The notes: generated from the sequence alone by a model not told the origin. 64,000 nt of DNA from Mesonia maritima (GCF_042433895.1 NZ_JBHLUA010000004.1:62001-126000); one strand, 5' to 3'; numbered from the stretch's first letter, positions 39,968 to 49,051 are shown. A program made the numbers and translations.

Positions 39968-41896
39968 ATGATGAAAACGTTTTTCTTATTGTTAGGATTA
40001 TGTTGCGCAAATATGATGTTCGCGCAAGAACCTAATGATTGTATTAACGCCATCGTAATTTGTGGAAACGATCAATTCAGTTCTAATAGTGAAGGAATTG
40101 GTCAATCCCAAGAAATTTCTGGCTGCGGAAGTGAAGAGCATAATTCACTTTGGTTAGAAATTAATATTGTTCAAGGAGGAACTTTGGGCTTCGATCTAAT
40201 TCCAAATAGTGACGATTTAGTAGTAGATTACGACTTTTGGGTTTTCGGTCCAAATCCAGATTGTAATAATTTAGGCGACCCTATTCGATGTTCGACTACA
40301 AATCCTTTACAAGCAAATTTAACGTCAAATCATACAGGGATTGATGGAAGCAATCCAAATCCAAGTCAAGGACCAGGTCAAGATGGAACCGGTTATGTTC
40401 AATGGTTAGATGTTTTGCCGGGAGAAATGTATTATATCGCGATTGATAGACCACACGGCGATGGTGGTTTCTCAATGAACTGGACAGGAACTGCAAATCA
40501 GGGAAGCGGAGCTTTTCCTACTCCGCCGATTGCCAATCAAATTGAAACGGTAAGAACCTGTTCTAATGATACTACTCAAGAATTTGATTTAGCAAGCTTA
40601 AAACAAGAAATCAATGCAAATCTTACCGATAACGCTATTACCTTTCACGCAACGCAAGCTGATGCTTTTGACGGAATAAACGAGTTGCCAGATAATTATA
40701 CCAATACCTCAAACCCACAAGTAATATATGCAAAAGCAACAAGTATAATTAATTTTTGTTTTACCATAGTAGACATACAACTTGAAGTTAACCCGATAGA
40801 AAATGATGTGAGTTTAGAAGTTTCTCAACCTATTATTTGCGGAACAGAAGAAGTCGATTTTTTCTTTTCCGGAACACCAAATGCTGTGGTTGAATATAAT
40901 TTGAATAACCAAACTTCTGAACAAATTACACTCGATGAAAACGGAGAAGCTGTAGTTACAAGAACTATTTCAGAAAATTCAGTTTTAATAGCTACGCTTA
41001 CCGAATTGTATAATGACGATGGAGATTTATTATGTTCAAAAGTTTTAGACAATCAAGTTTCAGTGAATTCTGAAGGTTTACAAATTAATGGAACACTAGA
41101 AGATTTATATAAATGCGATGGTGATAAAGACGGGAAAGTTGCTTTTAATTTAACTCAAAATAATACAAATGTTTTAGCGGGTTATAATTCAGAATTCTAT
41201 AGAGTTGATTATTACGAAACTGAAAATGACGCAGATCAACGGACAAATAAAATTAGTAACCCTTCTAGCTATTTTAATATTGAAGACCCTCAAACTATTT
41301 GGGCTCGACTCGAAAGTGCAACTAATTCTACCTGCTATGATATCGCTAGTTTTCAGTTAAATATTTATACCAACGCTCCACCTGAATTTGATATCGTGAA
41401 AAGAGATGAAACCTTTGGCGGAAATCCAGCTATTATTGTTGAAAATATCCAAGGAATCGGTCCTTATGAATTCCGATTAAATAATGAAGATTGGATTAAA
41501 ATTGGGGAAAGTCAAACCAGCCTAACTTTTGAAATAGAAGAAGGCGGTGAGCATTTTATAGAAGGAAGACATACCGAAGGCTGCGGAAATAAAATTTTAT
41601 CAGCTATATTTTTAGATTATCCAAAATTTTTTACTCCCAATGGCGACGGTTTTAATGAACATTGGAATGTAAGAGGAGCGGCTAATTTACAATTCAATTC
41701 AAAAATATTTATTTTCGATCGTTTCGGGAAATTACTGCGCGCCATCGATCCGAATGGTTTAGGTTGGGATGGTTTTTATAACGGAAAACCAATGCCCGCA
41801 GGAGATTATTGGTTTTTATTTAAATATATTCAACTTCAAGAAAACGGAAAAAAACAGGAAAGAGAATTCAAATCTAACATAACATTATTGCGATAA
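39968..41896 (+). CDS. T9SS type B sorting domain protein (gliding/CHU_C-type cargo)
   Basis: A 642-residue secreted protein with a signal peptide (cut near FAQE, residue 20). The C-terminal 90 residues match the type B sorting signal of the type IX secretion system: YPKFFTPNGDGFNEHWNVRG, then FDRFGKLLRAIDPNGLGWDG and the closing KPMPAGDYWFLFKY. Between lie beta-sandwich, jellyroll-like repeats rich in paired cysteines (for example CINAIVICG, CGSEEHNS), plausible adhesin modules. The cargo's function is unknown. The domain implies a T9SS elsewhere in the genome, typical of gliding flavobacteria. Confidence 0.9.
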   Translation: MMKTFFLLLGLCCANMMFAQEPNDCINAIVICGNDQFSSNSEGIGQSQEISGCGSEEHNSLWLEINIVQGGTLGFDLIPNSDDLVVDYDFWVFGPNPDCNNLGDPIRCSTTNPLQANLTSNHTGIDGSNPNPSQGPGQDGTGYVQWLDVLPGEMYYIAIDRPHGDGGFSMNWTGTANQGSGAFPTPPIANQIETVRTCSNDTTQEFDLASLKQEINANLTDNAITFHATQADAFDGINELPDNYTNTSNPQVIYAKATSIINFCFTIVDIQLEVNPIENDVSLEVSQPIICGTEEVDFFFSGTPNAVVEYNLNNQTSEQITLDENGEAVVTRTISENSVLIATLTELYNDDGDLLCSKVLDNQVSVNSEGLQINGTLEDLYKCDGDKDGKVAFNLTQNNTNVLAGYNSEFYRVDYYETENDADQRTNKISNPSSYFNIEDPQTIWARLESATNSTCYDIASFQLNIYTNAPPEFDIVKRDETFGGNPAIIVENIQGIGPYEFRLNNEDWIKIGESQTSLTFEIEEGGEHFIEGRHTEGCGNKILSAIFLDYPKFFTPNGDGFNEHWNVRGAANLQFNSKIFIFDRFGKLLRAIDPNGLGWDGFYNGKPMPAGDYWFLFKYIQLQENGKKQEREFKSNITLLR

Positions 41897-41938
41897 ATAA
41901 ATACCCTAAATTTCACAGAAATTACTTCATTAAAATCA

Positions 41939-41946
41939 TAACTTTG
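41939..41946 (+). promoter_or_regulatory. Promoter -7 element TAACTTTG for recR
   Basis: Perfect TAnnTTTG only 5 bases before the recR ATG, predicting a nearly leaderless transcript. Confidence 0.55.
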
Positions 41947-41951
41947 CGGCT

Positions 41952-42572
41952 ATGGAATTTTCTTCAAAACTTTTAGAAAATGCAGTTGTAGAAATGTCGC
42001 AATTACCGGGTATCGGTAAAAGAACAGCTTTGCGATTAGTTTTGCATCTCTTGCGTCAACCCGAATCGCAAACCGCTCATCTAGCAAAAGCGTTGGTGAA
42101 TTTAAGAACTGAAATAAATTTTTGTAAAAACTGCCACAATATTAGCGATACAGAAATATGCGAAATTTGTGCAAATCCTCGACGCGATAAAAAACTGGTT
42201 TGTGTAGTAGAAGACGTTCGCGACGTGATGGCAATTGAAAATACGAGTCAATTTAAAGGTTTATATCACGTTTTAGGTGGAAAAATAAGTCCGATGGATG
42301 GCATCGGTCCCAGTCAATTAACTATAGAATCATTACTCAATAAAGTGAAAGCAGGTGAAATTACCGAAATTATTTTTGCCTTAAGTAGCACGATGGAAGG
42401 CGACACCACAAACTTTTATATTTACAAGCAATTAGAGAATACCAATGTACAAACATCAACAATAGCAAGAGGAATTGGTGTTGGCGATGAGTTGGAATAT
42501 GCAGATGAAATTACCTTAGGAAGAAGTATTGTAAACCGAGTTCCTTTTGAAAACTCACTTAAAAATCAATAA
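41952..42572 (+). CDS. recR: Recombination mediator protein RecR
   Basis: Helps load RecA with RecO and RecF during repair of gapped DNA. The 206-residue protein starts with the helix-hairpin-helix region LPGIGKRTALRLVLH, then a C4 zinc finger (Cys in CKNCHNISDTEICEIC), and the TOPRIM domain with VVEDVRDVMAIE and YHVLGGKISPMDGIGP. Length is normal. The following glycosyltransferase's GTG begins immediately after its stop codon, so translation is coupled. Confidence 0.97.
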   Translation: MEFSSKLLENAVVEMSQLPGIGKRTALRLVLHLLRQPESQTAHLAKALVNLRTEINFCKNCHNISDTEICEICANPRRDKKLVCVVEDVRDVMAIENTSQFKGLYHVLGGKISPMDGIGPSQLTIESLLNKVKAGEITEIIFALSSTMEGDTTNFYIYKQLENTNVQTSTIARGIGVGDELEYADEITLGRSIVNRVPFENSLKNQ

Positions 42573-43682
42573 GTGCAATTATCTGTTATCATCCTGAATT
42601 ATAAAGTTCCTTATTACTTGCTTCAATGTATAGAAAGCGTACAAAAAGCAATTGCTCATTTAGAAGCCGAAATAATTGTAGTCGATAACAATTCCAAAGA
42701 TGAAAGTTGTAAACTCGTAAAAAAATATTTTCCTGACGTAAGTTTAATTCAAAATAAAAAAAATGAAGGTTTCAGCAAAGGAAATAATTACGGTGTTACC
42801 CTAGCGCGCGGAAAATATATTTGCTTGCTAAATCCCGATACCGTAGTTGCTGAAAATGTTTTTGAAAAAACTTTAGCATTTGCAGAAACCAAGACAGATT
42901 TTGGAGCGCTAGGTGTAAAATTAATAGACGGCCAAGGAAATTTTTTACCCGAAAGCAAACGAAATTTACCAGTTCCGAAAGTTGCATTTCAAAAATTAAT
43001 CGGAAATTCTACCAATTATTATAGCAATTCACCTGCAGATGAGGTTTCAAAAGTGGCGGTTTTGGTTGGCGCTTTTATGCTTATGCAAAAAAAACGCTAT
43101 TTGGAAGTCGGTGGTTTAGATGAAGATTATTTTATGTATGGTGAAGATATCGATTTAAGTTACAAATTTTTAAAAGCCGGTTATCAAAATTATTATTTCG
43201 GCGCTCAAACCGTGTTACATTATAAAGGAGAAAGTACAGTAAAAGATGCTGAATACCGAAAAAGATTTTACGGCGCAATGAAGATTTTCTACCGTAAACA
43301 TTTTAATAAAAATCTATTTTTAAACTTTTTTGTTGCCAATGCGTTGCAGTTAGCAAAAATCAGGCATTTGTTTCATAAACCAATAAAGAAGAAAAAAAAT
43401 CAATATCAAGGTGAATTTTTGGTTTCTGAAAATGATAAATTCAATTTAAAAACTGAAGTCTTTTCAAATCTAAAAAAACTTAATTCTAATAAAGCTGAAA
43501 AAATTACTACTGAACATTCCTTATTTATTTTTGATGCTGAAACCGTGGATTATAAAAAAATTTTTAGTATCATGGAAATTCAGAAAAAAGGAAAAAATTA
43601 TTTTCGTATAAAACCAACAAATTTTAATTTTATCATCGGTAGCGATAGCAGTACTGGAAAAGGTGATGTTATTAAAATCTAA
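42573..43682 (+). CDS. Glycosyltransferase family 2 protein (GTG start)
   Basis: A 369-residue GT-A fold sugar transferase. The first 230 residues show LSVIILNYKVPYYLLQCIES, VVDNNSKDES, the acceptor-site LNPDTVVAENVFE and the late MYGEDIDLSYKFLKAG, where the Glu-Asp pair is typical of rhamnosyl- or galactosyltransferases of cell-surface polymers. The C-terminal 130 residues are Lys-rich and of unknown role. A GTG directly after the recR stop is the only reasonable start. Acceptor and sugar unknown. Confidence 0.88.
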   Translation: MQLSVIILNYKVPYYLLQCIESVQKAIAHLEAEIIVVDNNSKDESCKLVKKYFPDVSLIQNKKNEGFSKGNNYGVTLARGKYICLLNPDTVVAENVFEKTLAFAETKTDFGALGVKLIDGQGNFLPESKRNLPVPKVAFQKLIGNSTNYYSNSPADEVSKVAVLVGAFMLMQKKRYLEVGGLDEDYFMYGEDIDLSYKFLKAGYQNYYFGAQTVLHYKGESTVKDAEYRKRFYGAMKIFYRKHFNKNLFLNFFVANALQLAKIRHLFHKPIKKKKNQYQGEFLVSENDKFNLKTEVFSNLKKLNSNKAEKITTEHSLFIFDAETVDYKKIFSIMEIQKKGKNYFRIKPTNFNFIIGSDSSTGKGDVIKI

Positions 43683-43766
43683 AAGTTTGAAAAATTGTTA
43701 CTAAGAAAAGCATTTTTTAAGTAAATTCGCAACCAATAATCAAAAAAGCACCTTCGGGTTATATAT

Positions 43767-45083
43767 ATGGCAAAATTTGAACTGAAATTACCCAAAATGG
43801 GAGAAAGTGTTGCAGAAGCAACCATAACCAATTGGCTTAAAGAAGTAGGAGAAACCATTGAAGAAGATGAAGCCGTTCTGGAAATCGCTACCGATAAGGT
43901 AGATAGTGAAGTTCCTAGCGAAGTAGAAGGAAAATTAGTAGAAAAACTTTTTGATGTAGATGATGTTGTTCAAGTGGGGCAAACCATCGCAATTATTGAA
44001 ACCGATGGCGACGCGCCAGAAGCTAGTGAAGAATCTTCTGCTACAGAAGAAAGTAGCAGCGAAAATGTAGAAGCTGTAGAAAAAACCGTTACCCAAGCTA
44101 AAGAAACCGCTACAAGTTCAGAAAACTTTAGTGATGCTTCTCGATTCTATTCACCTTTAGTAAAAAGTATCGCTGCCGAAGAAAATATCGGTTTAGATGA
44201 ATTAGAAAATGTACCCGGAACCGGCAAAGAAGGTCGTGTAACGAAAAATGATATTTTGTCTTATGTTGAAGATCGTAAAAAATCTCCTCAACAAAGTCAA
44301 CCAAAACAAGCAAGTTCGCAACAACCTGCAGCCGCTGCTCCAAAACCAAATCCAACTCCGGTTAGCGTGAATGGTGAAGATGAAATTATAGAAATGTCCA
44401 GAATGGGAAAAATGATTTCTCATCATATGGTAAATTCTGTACAAACTTCAGCACACGTTCAATCGTTTATAGAAGTTGATGTAACTAAAATATGGAATTG
44501 GAGAAATAAGGTTAAAAATGAATTCCAAAAAAGAGAAGGTGAAAAATTAACTTTTACACCAATCTTTATGGAAGCTGTGGTTAAAGCCATTAAAGATTTT
44601 CCATTAATTAATATTTCAGTAGATGGTGATAAAATCATAAAACGAAAAGATATTAATTTAGGAATGGCTGCTGCTTTACCTGATGGAAATTTAATTGTTC
44701 CGGTAATTAAAAAAGCCGATCAGTTAAATTTAATAGGAATGGCTAAACAAGTAAACGATTTAGCAAATAGAGCCAGAAATGGAAAATTAAAACCAGACGA
44801 TACACAAGGCGGAACGTATACCGTAACCAATGTAGGAACCTTCGGAAGTATTATGGGAACTCCAATTATCAATCAGCCACAAGTAGGAATTTTAGCGCTT
44901 GGTGCGATTAGAAAAGTTCCTGCGGTAATTGAAACACCAGAAGGAGATTTCATCGGTATCCGTAGAAAAATGTTCTTATCGCACAGTTACGATCATCGTG
45001 TTGTAAACGGAGCTTTAGGAGGTCAATTTGTGCAACGTGTCGCACAATACTTAGAAGCTTTCGATGAAAATCAAACTATTTAA
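43767..45083 (+). CDS. 2-oxoacid dehydrogenase E2 component (lipoyl acyltransferase)
   Basis: E2 of a 2-oxoacid dehydrogenase complex (branched-chain, 2-oxoglutarate or pyruvate type). An N-terminal lipoyl domain has the modified Lys 44 in ATDKVDSEVP. A Ser/Ala/Glu-rich linker (about 80-125) and a peripheral-subunit-binding domain (about 130-170, FYSPLVKSIAAEENI) follow. The catalytic core ends with LSHSYDHRVVNGALGG, where His is the catalytic residue. The substrate cannot be fixed, but the branched-chain or 2-oxoglutarate type is likely. A terminator follows. Confidence 0.9.
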   Translation: MAKFELKLPKMGESVAEATITNWLKEVGETIEEDEAVLEIATDKVDSEVPSEVEGKLVEKLFDVDDVVQVGQTIAIIETDGDAPEASEESSATEESSSENVEAVEKTVTQAKETATSSENFSDASRFYSPLVKSIAAEENIGLDELENVPGTGKEGRVTKNDILSYVEDRKKSPQQSQPKQASSQQPAAAAPKPNPTPVSVNGEDEIIEMSRMGKMISHHMVNSVQTSAHVQSFIEVDVTKIWNWRNKVKNEFQKREGEKLTFTPIFMEAVVKAIKDFPLINISVDGDKIIKRKDINLGMAAALPDGNLIVPVIKKADQLNLIGMAKQVNDLANRARNGKLKPDDTQGGTYTVTNVGTFGSIMGTPIINQPQVGILALGAIRKVPAVIETPEGDFIGIRRKMFLSHSYDHRVVNGALGGQFVQRVAQYLEAFDENQTI

Positions 45084-45104
45084 AATCGTACAATAAATAA
45101 TAAT

Positions 45105-45135
45105 AAAAAACGCCCGAATTATCGGGCGTTTTTTG
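45105..45135 (+). terminator. Terminator after the E2 gene
   Basis: AAAAAACGCCCGA / TCGGGCGTTTTTT pairing with a 4-base loop gives a strong stem; it could act in both directions. Confidence 0.85.
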
Positions 45136-45261
45136 GTTGTGGTTATAAGTTTTAGTCAATTAAAAAAGTCAGTTTAGTTAGAACTGAAATATTTTCGAGC
45201 ACTAAAATTAAAAAAATATTTTAAAAGCGCTAATTTTTTTTATCACTTCCATACCTTATAG

Positions 45262-45269
45262 TACATTTG
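45262..45269 (+). promoter_or_regulatory. Promoter -7 element TACATTTG for the exonuclease gene
   Basis: Perfect TAnnTTTG, 18 bases before the ATG at 45288. Confidence 0.6.
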
Positions 45270-45287
45270 TGATTAAATTCAATCGCA

Positions 45288-46064
45288 ATGAAATTAAACC
45301 TCACCAAACCCATTTGTTTTTTCGATTTAGAAACTACAGGAACCAATATCGCAAAAGATAGAATTGTAGAAATAGCTATTCTAAAAGTGTTTCCCAATGG
45401 AAATAAAGAAAGCATTACGTTACGCGTAAATCCTGAAATGCCAATTCCACCTGAAGTAACAAAAATCCACGGAATTTCAGATGAAGATGTTGCTGATGAA
45501 CCCACGTTTAAAACACTCTCAAAAAAAATATATGAATTTATTAAAGGCTGCGATTTGGGAGGTTATAATAGTAATCGTTTCGATATTCCACTTTTAGCTG
45601 AAGAATTTTTAAGAGCTGAAATAGATTTTGATATAAAAAATGCAGTAGCGATTGATGTACAAACCATTTTTCATAAAAAAGAAAAACGAACTTTAGAAGC
45701 CGCCTATAAATTTTATTGCGACAAAGACTTAGAAAATGCACACAGCGCAGAAGCCGATACAAATGCAACTTTTGAAGTTTTAGAATCACAGCTCGACCGT
45801 TATCCAGATTTAGAAAACGATACAAAATGGCTGGCAGAATTTAGCGCACATAAAAAATATGCAGACTTTGCCGGTTTTTTAGCTTATAATAAAGAAGGAA
45901 AAGAAATTTTTTCATTCGGAAAACATCGTGGAAAATTAGTAGAAAAAGTTTTAGAAGATGAGCCAGGTTATTACGGGTGGATACAAAACGCAGATTTTCC
46001 ATTATATACCAAAAAGGTGCTTACCGCTATTAAATTGCGAAAATTATCTGAAAAGCTAAACTAA
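45288..46064 (+). CDS. 3'-5' exonuclease, DnaQ-like
   Basis: A DEDD exonuclease of 258 residues. ICFFDLETTGTNIAKDRIVE holds the DE pair of motif I, GYNSNRFDIPLLAEEF gives motif II with Asp, and a late LENAHSAEADTNAT gives the DEDDh-type His and Asp. A C-terminal part (residues 175-255) resembles a small domain of unknown function. It may act in repair or proofreading; it is not the polymerase-linked epsilon by context. It starts an operon with an FAH protein, an Hpt protein and cinA. Confidence 0.9.
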   Translation: MKLNLTKPICFFDLETTGTNIAKDRIVEIAILKVFPNGNKESITLRVNPEMPIPPEVTKIHGISDEDVADEPTFKTLSKKIYEFIKGCDLGGYNSNRFDIPLLAEEFLRAEIDFDIKNAVAIDVQTIFHKKEKRTLEAAYKFYCDKDLENAHSAEADTNATFEVLESQLDRYPDLENDTKWLAEFSAHKKYADFAGFLAYNKEGKEIFSFGKHRGKLVEKVLEDEPGYYGWIQNADFPLYTKKVLTAIKLRKLSEKLN

Positions 46065-46070
46065 CAAGCG

Positions 46071-46685
46071 ATGAAAATTATCTGTGTAGGAAGAAATTAC
46101 ACCGAACATATTGCCGAACTTAAAAATGAAAAACCAGAAGAACCGGTTATTTTTTTAAAACCCGATACAGCCGTTTTATTAAAAAAGCAACCTTTTTTTA
46201 TTCCAGATTTTTCATCGAATATACACTATGAAGTAGAATTACTCGTTCGTATAAAGAAAGTAGGTAAATATATTCAAGAAAAGTTCGCTCATAAATATTA
46301 TGACGAGATTGGATTGGGTATCGATTTTACGGCGCGAGATTTGCAGCAACAATTAAAAGAGAAAGGTTTACCCTGGGAAAAAGCAAAAGGATTCGATGGG
46401 TCGGCGGTAATTGGAGAGCGTTGGTTTTCAAAAAAGGTATTTAAAAATATAGACGAAATTCCTTTTAGTTTGAAGAAGAACGGAAAAATTGTACAACAGA
46501 CCGATACCTCGCACATGCTTTTTAAGATAGATGAATTAATTGCGTATATTTCGCGATATTTTACCCTAAAAATTGGCGATGTGATTTTTACGGGCACTCC
46601 GGCTGGAGTGGGAAAAGTACAAAAAGATGATACGTTAGAAGGGTTTATAGATGAAGAATCTGTTTTCTCTATTAACGTGAAATAA
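46071..46685 (+). CDS. Fumarylacetoacetate hydrolase family protein
   Basis: A 204-residue FAH-fold enzyme that splits or decarboxylates a 2-oxo acid, for example acylpyruvates. The metal-binding residues are visible: HYEVELLVRIK supplies two Glu and GLGIDFTARDLQ supplies the Asp. The late FTGTPAGVGKVQKDD is the C-terminal family block. It starts 6 bases after the exonuclease gene. Its true substrate cannot be deduced; FAHD1-like acylpyruvase activity is a reasonable guess. Confidence 0.88.
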   Translation: MKIICVGRNYTEHIAELKNEKPEEPVIFLKPDTAVLLKKQPFFIPDFSSNIHYEVELLVRIKKVGKYIQEKFAHKYYDEIGLGIDFTARDLQQQLKEKGLPWEKAKGFDGSAVIGERWFSKKVFKNIDEIPFSLKKNGKIVQQTDTSHMLFKIDELIAYISRYFTLKIGDVIFTGTPAGVGKVQKDDTLEGFIDEESVFSINVK

Positions 46686-46702
46686 CTGAGAAGACTAGAA
46701 CA

Positions 46703-47041
46703 ATGAAAAAATACAATTTAGAGCAAATTCAAGAAATGGCAGATGGAGATGAAGAGTTTATTCTTGAAATGGTAAAAACATTCACCGAAGAATTACCCGA
46801 AGATATTCATGCCATGAATGAAGCGGTAAATAATGGGAATGCTCAATTAGCCTATCAAACCGCTCACAAGATGAAACCCAACTTGCAAATTTTTGGCTTA
46901 GATTTAGCCCCAGAAGTCAAAAAAATTGAAGGTTGGGCAAAAAATTCTGCCATGAAAGAAGATATTTTACCCTATGCAAATATCGTTTCAGAAACTGTAC
47001 TTACCGCTTGTAAAGAATTAAGAGAAGATTTCAACCTCTAA
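46703..47041 (+). CDS. Stand-alone Hpt phosphotransfer protein
   Basis: A 112-residue four-helix-bundle Hpt domain, which carries a phosphoryl group between response regulators in a phosphorelay. The conserved histidine is His 55 in AYQTAHKMKPN, with the surrounding Lys and Pro seen in the family. No sensor or regulator gene is adjacent, so its partners are elsewhere in the genome. It lies between FAH and cinA, with 3 bases before the cinA start. Confidence 0.85.
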   Translation: MKKYNLEQIQEMADGDEEFILEMVKTFTEELPEDIHAMNEAVNNGNAQLAYQTAHKMKPNLQIFGLDLAPEVKKIEGWAKNSAMKEDILPYANIVSETVLTACKELREDFNL

Positions 47042-47044
47042 TAT

Positions 47045-48289
47045 ATGAATGCTGAAATAATCACGATTGGTGATGAAATTCTAATAGGGCAAATTGTCGA
47101 TACCAATTCGGCTTTTATTGCTAAAAAATTAAATAAAATAGGAATAGACGTAGCTCAAATCACTTCTATTCAAGATGAAGAATCTCATATTTTGCAAAGT
47201 ATAGAAGATGCTGCAAAAAGATCACAAATTGTTATTCTAACCGGCGGTTTAGGGCCAACTAACGATGATATTACCAAAAAAACCTTGTGTAAATATTTTC
47301 AAGATGAAATGGTTCATCATCAAGAGGTTTTAGTGCATATAGAAAAACTGTTTGAAAAATTAGATACTCAAATCTCTCAGCTTAATCGCGATCAAGCAAT
47401 GTTGCCGTCCAAAGCAATTGCTTTACACAACGAGTATGGAACCGCTCCAGGAATGTTTTTCGATGAAAACGGAATTGTGTATGTTTCGCTTCCCGGTGTT
47501 CCTTTCGAAATGAAACATCTGCTAGAAGAAGAAGTTATTCCAAGAATTCAAGACCGTTTCGAGCGTCCGTTTATAGTTCATAAAACCGTTCTTACTTATG
47601 GAGTGGGAGAAAGTACGATTGCTCAAAAAATAGCAGATTGGGAAAACGCACTTCCTAATTTTATAAAACTGGCCTATTTGCCGGGTTTAGGAAGAGTTCG
47701 TTTACGTCTTTCAGCACGTGGAAACGAGGAACAAAAATTAATCGCGGCAATCGATACCCAAATTGAAAGTCTTCAGTTACTCATTGGTGATATTATACGC
47801 GGTTATGAAGATGAAGAAACCATAGAAGAGCGAATTGCAAAAAAATTGAATCAACATAATTTCACTGTTGCAACCGCAGAAAGTTGTACCGGCGGAAAAA
47901 TAGCGGCTCGTTTCACTACTTTTCCCGGAGCTTCAAGTTATTTTAAAGGAAGCATCGTGACCTACGCAACTTCAGCTAAGAATGATGTTTTAAAAATTCC
48001 GAAAGATTTTATTGAAAAATATTCTGTTGTAAGCGCCGAGATCACAGAAGAAATGGCAAAACGTACCCGAAAATTATTTCATTCCGATTTTGCTATTGCT
48101 ACTACGGGCAACGCCGGGCCCACAAAAGGCGATAGCGATGCAGAAATAGGAACAGTTTTTATAGCCATCGCCAGTAAAGAAAATGTTGAGGTGTTTGAAT
48201 TTAATTTAGGGAATCAACGAGAAAAAGTAACTGAAAAAGCTGTAAACAAAGCATTTGAATTGCTATTAAACCACTTAGAAAAAATATAA
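47045..48289 (+). CDS. cinA: CinA family protein (nicotinamide nucleotide amidase/ADP-ribose pyrophosphatase)
   Basis: A 414-residue two-domain protein. The N-terminal MoCF-like domain has MNAEIITIGDEILIGQIVDT, TGGLGPTNDDITKKT and PGVPFEMKHLLEE; in related proteins it cleaves ADP-ribose. The C-terminal domain (from about residue 250) carries ATAESCTGGKIAARFT, and TTGNAGPT, the nicotinamide-mononucleotide deamidase site. Both halves are intact. It follows the Hpt gene by 3 bases. Confidence 0.93.
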   Translation: MNAEIITIGDEILIGQIVDTNSAFIAKKLNKIGIDVAQITSIQDEESHILQSIEDAAKRSQIVILTGGLGPTNDDITKKTLCKYFQDEMVHHQEVLVHIEKLFEKLDTQISQLNRDQAMLPSKAIALHNEYGTAPGMFFDENGIVYVSLPGVPFEMKHLLEEEVIPRIQDRFERPFIVHKTVLTYGVGESTIAQKIADWENALPNFIKLAYLPGLGRVRLRLSARGNEEQKLIAAIDTQIESLQLLIGDIIRGYEDEETIEERIAKKLNQHNFTVATAESCTGGKIAARFTTFPGASSYFKGSIVTYATSAKNDVLKIPKDFIEKYSVVSAEITEEMAKRTRKLFHSDFAIATTGNAGPTKGDSDAEIGTVFIAIASKENVEVFEFNLGNQREKVTEKAVNKAFELLLNHLEKI

Positions 48290-48377
48290 TAAAAATTATA
48301 TCTTAATAGTTGTAACTTAAGTAAAAAAATCGTTAATTTGCATCCTGTTTTGAAATAACGAGAAAAGATCAGAAAAA

Positions 48378-48617
48378 ATGTCAAGAGTTTGTGAACTTAC
48401 CGGGAAAAAAGCAATGGTTGGGAATAACGTTTCTCACGCAATGAATAAAACTAAACGTAAATTCAACGCGAATTTAGTTAAAAAACGTTTTTATATTCCT
48501 GAAGAAGATAAATGGATTACCTTAAAAGTATCTACTTCTGCTTTAAAAAATATTAATAAAAGAGGAATCTCTGCTGTCATCAAAGATGCAAGAGCAAACG
48601 GATTCTTAAAAAAGTAA
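48378..48617 (+). CDS. rpmB: 50S ribosomal protein L28
   Basis: A 79-residue basic ribosomal protein starting MSRVCELTGKKAMVGNNVSH, the standard family beginning. Only one of the usual zinc-binding cysteines remains, as in zinc-independent (C-minus) L28 forms. It is the first of three small genes (rpmB, rpmG, DUF4295) in one operon. A near-consensus promoter motif, TTAATTTG, lies upstream. Confidence 0.97.
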   Translation: MSRVCELTGKKAMVGNNVSHAMNKTKRKFNANLVKKRFYIPEEDKWITLKVSTSALKNINKRGISAVIKDARANGFLKK

Positions 48618-48642
48618 TCAAACCCTTTAATACCTAAGAGAA

Positions 48643-48825
48643 ATGGCAAAGAAAGGAAATAGAGTTCAGGTTATATTAGAATGTACAGAACATAAAGCAT
48701 CTGGAAAACCAGGTACTTCAAGATACATTACTACAAAAAATAAAAAGAATACACCGGATAGAATGGAGTTAAAGAAATTTAACCCAATTCTTAATAAAAT
48801 GACGGTTCACAAAGAAATAAAGTAA
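48643..48825 (+). CDS. rpmG: 50S ribosomal protein L33 (cysteine-poor form)
   Basis: Sixty residues with the family core MAKKGNRVQVILECTEHKAS and ITTKNKKNTPDRMELKKFNP. Only one cysteine is present, so the two CxxC zinc sites are missing and this is the C-minus type. The second gene of the rpmB operon; it ends 6 bases before the DUF4295 gene. Confidence 0.97.
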   Translation: MAKKGNRVQVILECTEHKASGKPGTSRYITTKNKKNTPDRMELKKFNPILNKMTVHKEIK

Positions 48826-48831
48826 TAAGTT

Positions 48832-48984
48832 ATGGCAAAGAAATCGGTAGCATCATTACAAACAGGATCTAAAAGACTTACAAAAGCCGTGAAAATGGTA
48901 AAGTCTGAAAAAACTGGCGCATATACATTTGTAGAACAAATTATGGCTCCAGACCAAGTAAATGACTTTTTCAATAAAAAATAA
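48832..48984 (+). CDS. DUF4295 family small protein
   Basis: A 50-residue basic protein, MAKKSVASLQTGSKRLTKAV at the start and ending QVNDFFNKK. It is in frame immediately after rpmG, and the sequence is too short for default gene-calling cutoffs. From memory, DUF4295 is a Bacteroidota-specific family that always follows L28 and L33, so it may be a ribosome-associated protein. No function is established. A terminator follows at 49003. Confidence 0.85.
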   Translation: MAKKSVASLQTGSKRLTKAVKMVKSEKTGAYTFVEQIMAPDQVNDFFNKK

Positions 48985-49002
48985 GTTCATTATATAATAG
49001 TG

Positions 49003-49037
49003 AAGCCGTTCCGTTTTTTTCGGGACGGCTTTTTTGT
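49003..49037 (+). terminator. Terminator after rpmB-rpmG-DUF4295
   Basis: AAGCCGTTCCG pairs with CGGGACGGCTT (11 bp, one U-G pair) around a T-rich loop, followed by a T-run. Confidence 0.85.
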
Positions 49038-49043
49038 TTTGTG

Positions 49044-49051
49044 TATATTTG
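49044..49051 (+). promoter_or_regulatory. Promoter -7 element TATATTTG for ftsY
   Basis: Perfect TAnnTTTG directly after the previous operon's terminator. The ftsY start is 125 bases downstream, and repeat copy 2 occupies most of that leader. Confidence 0.55.
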
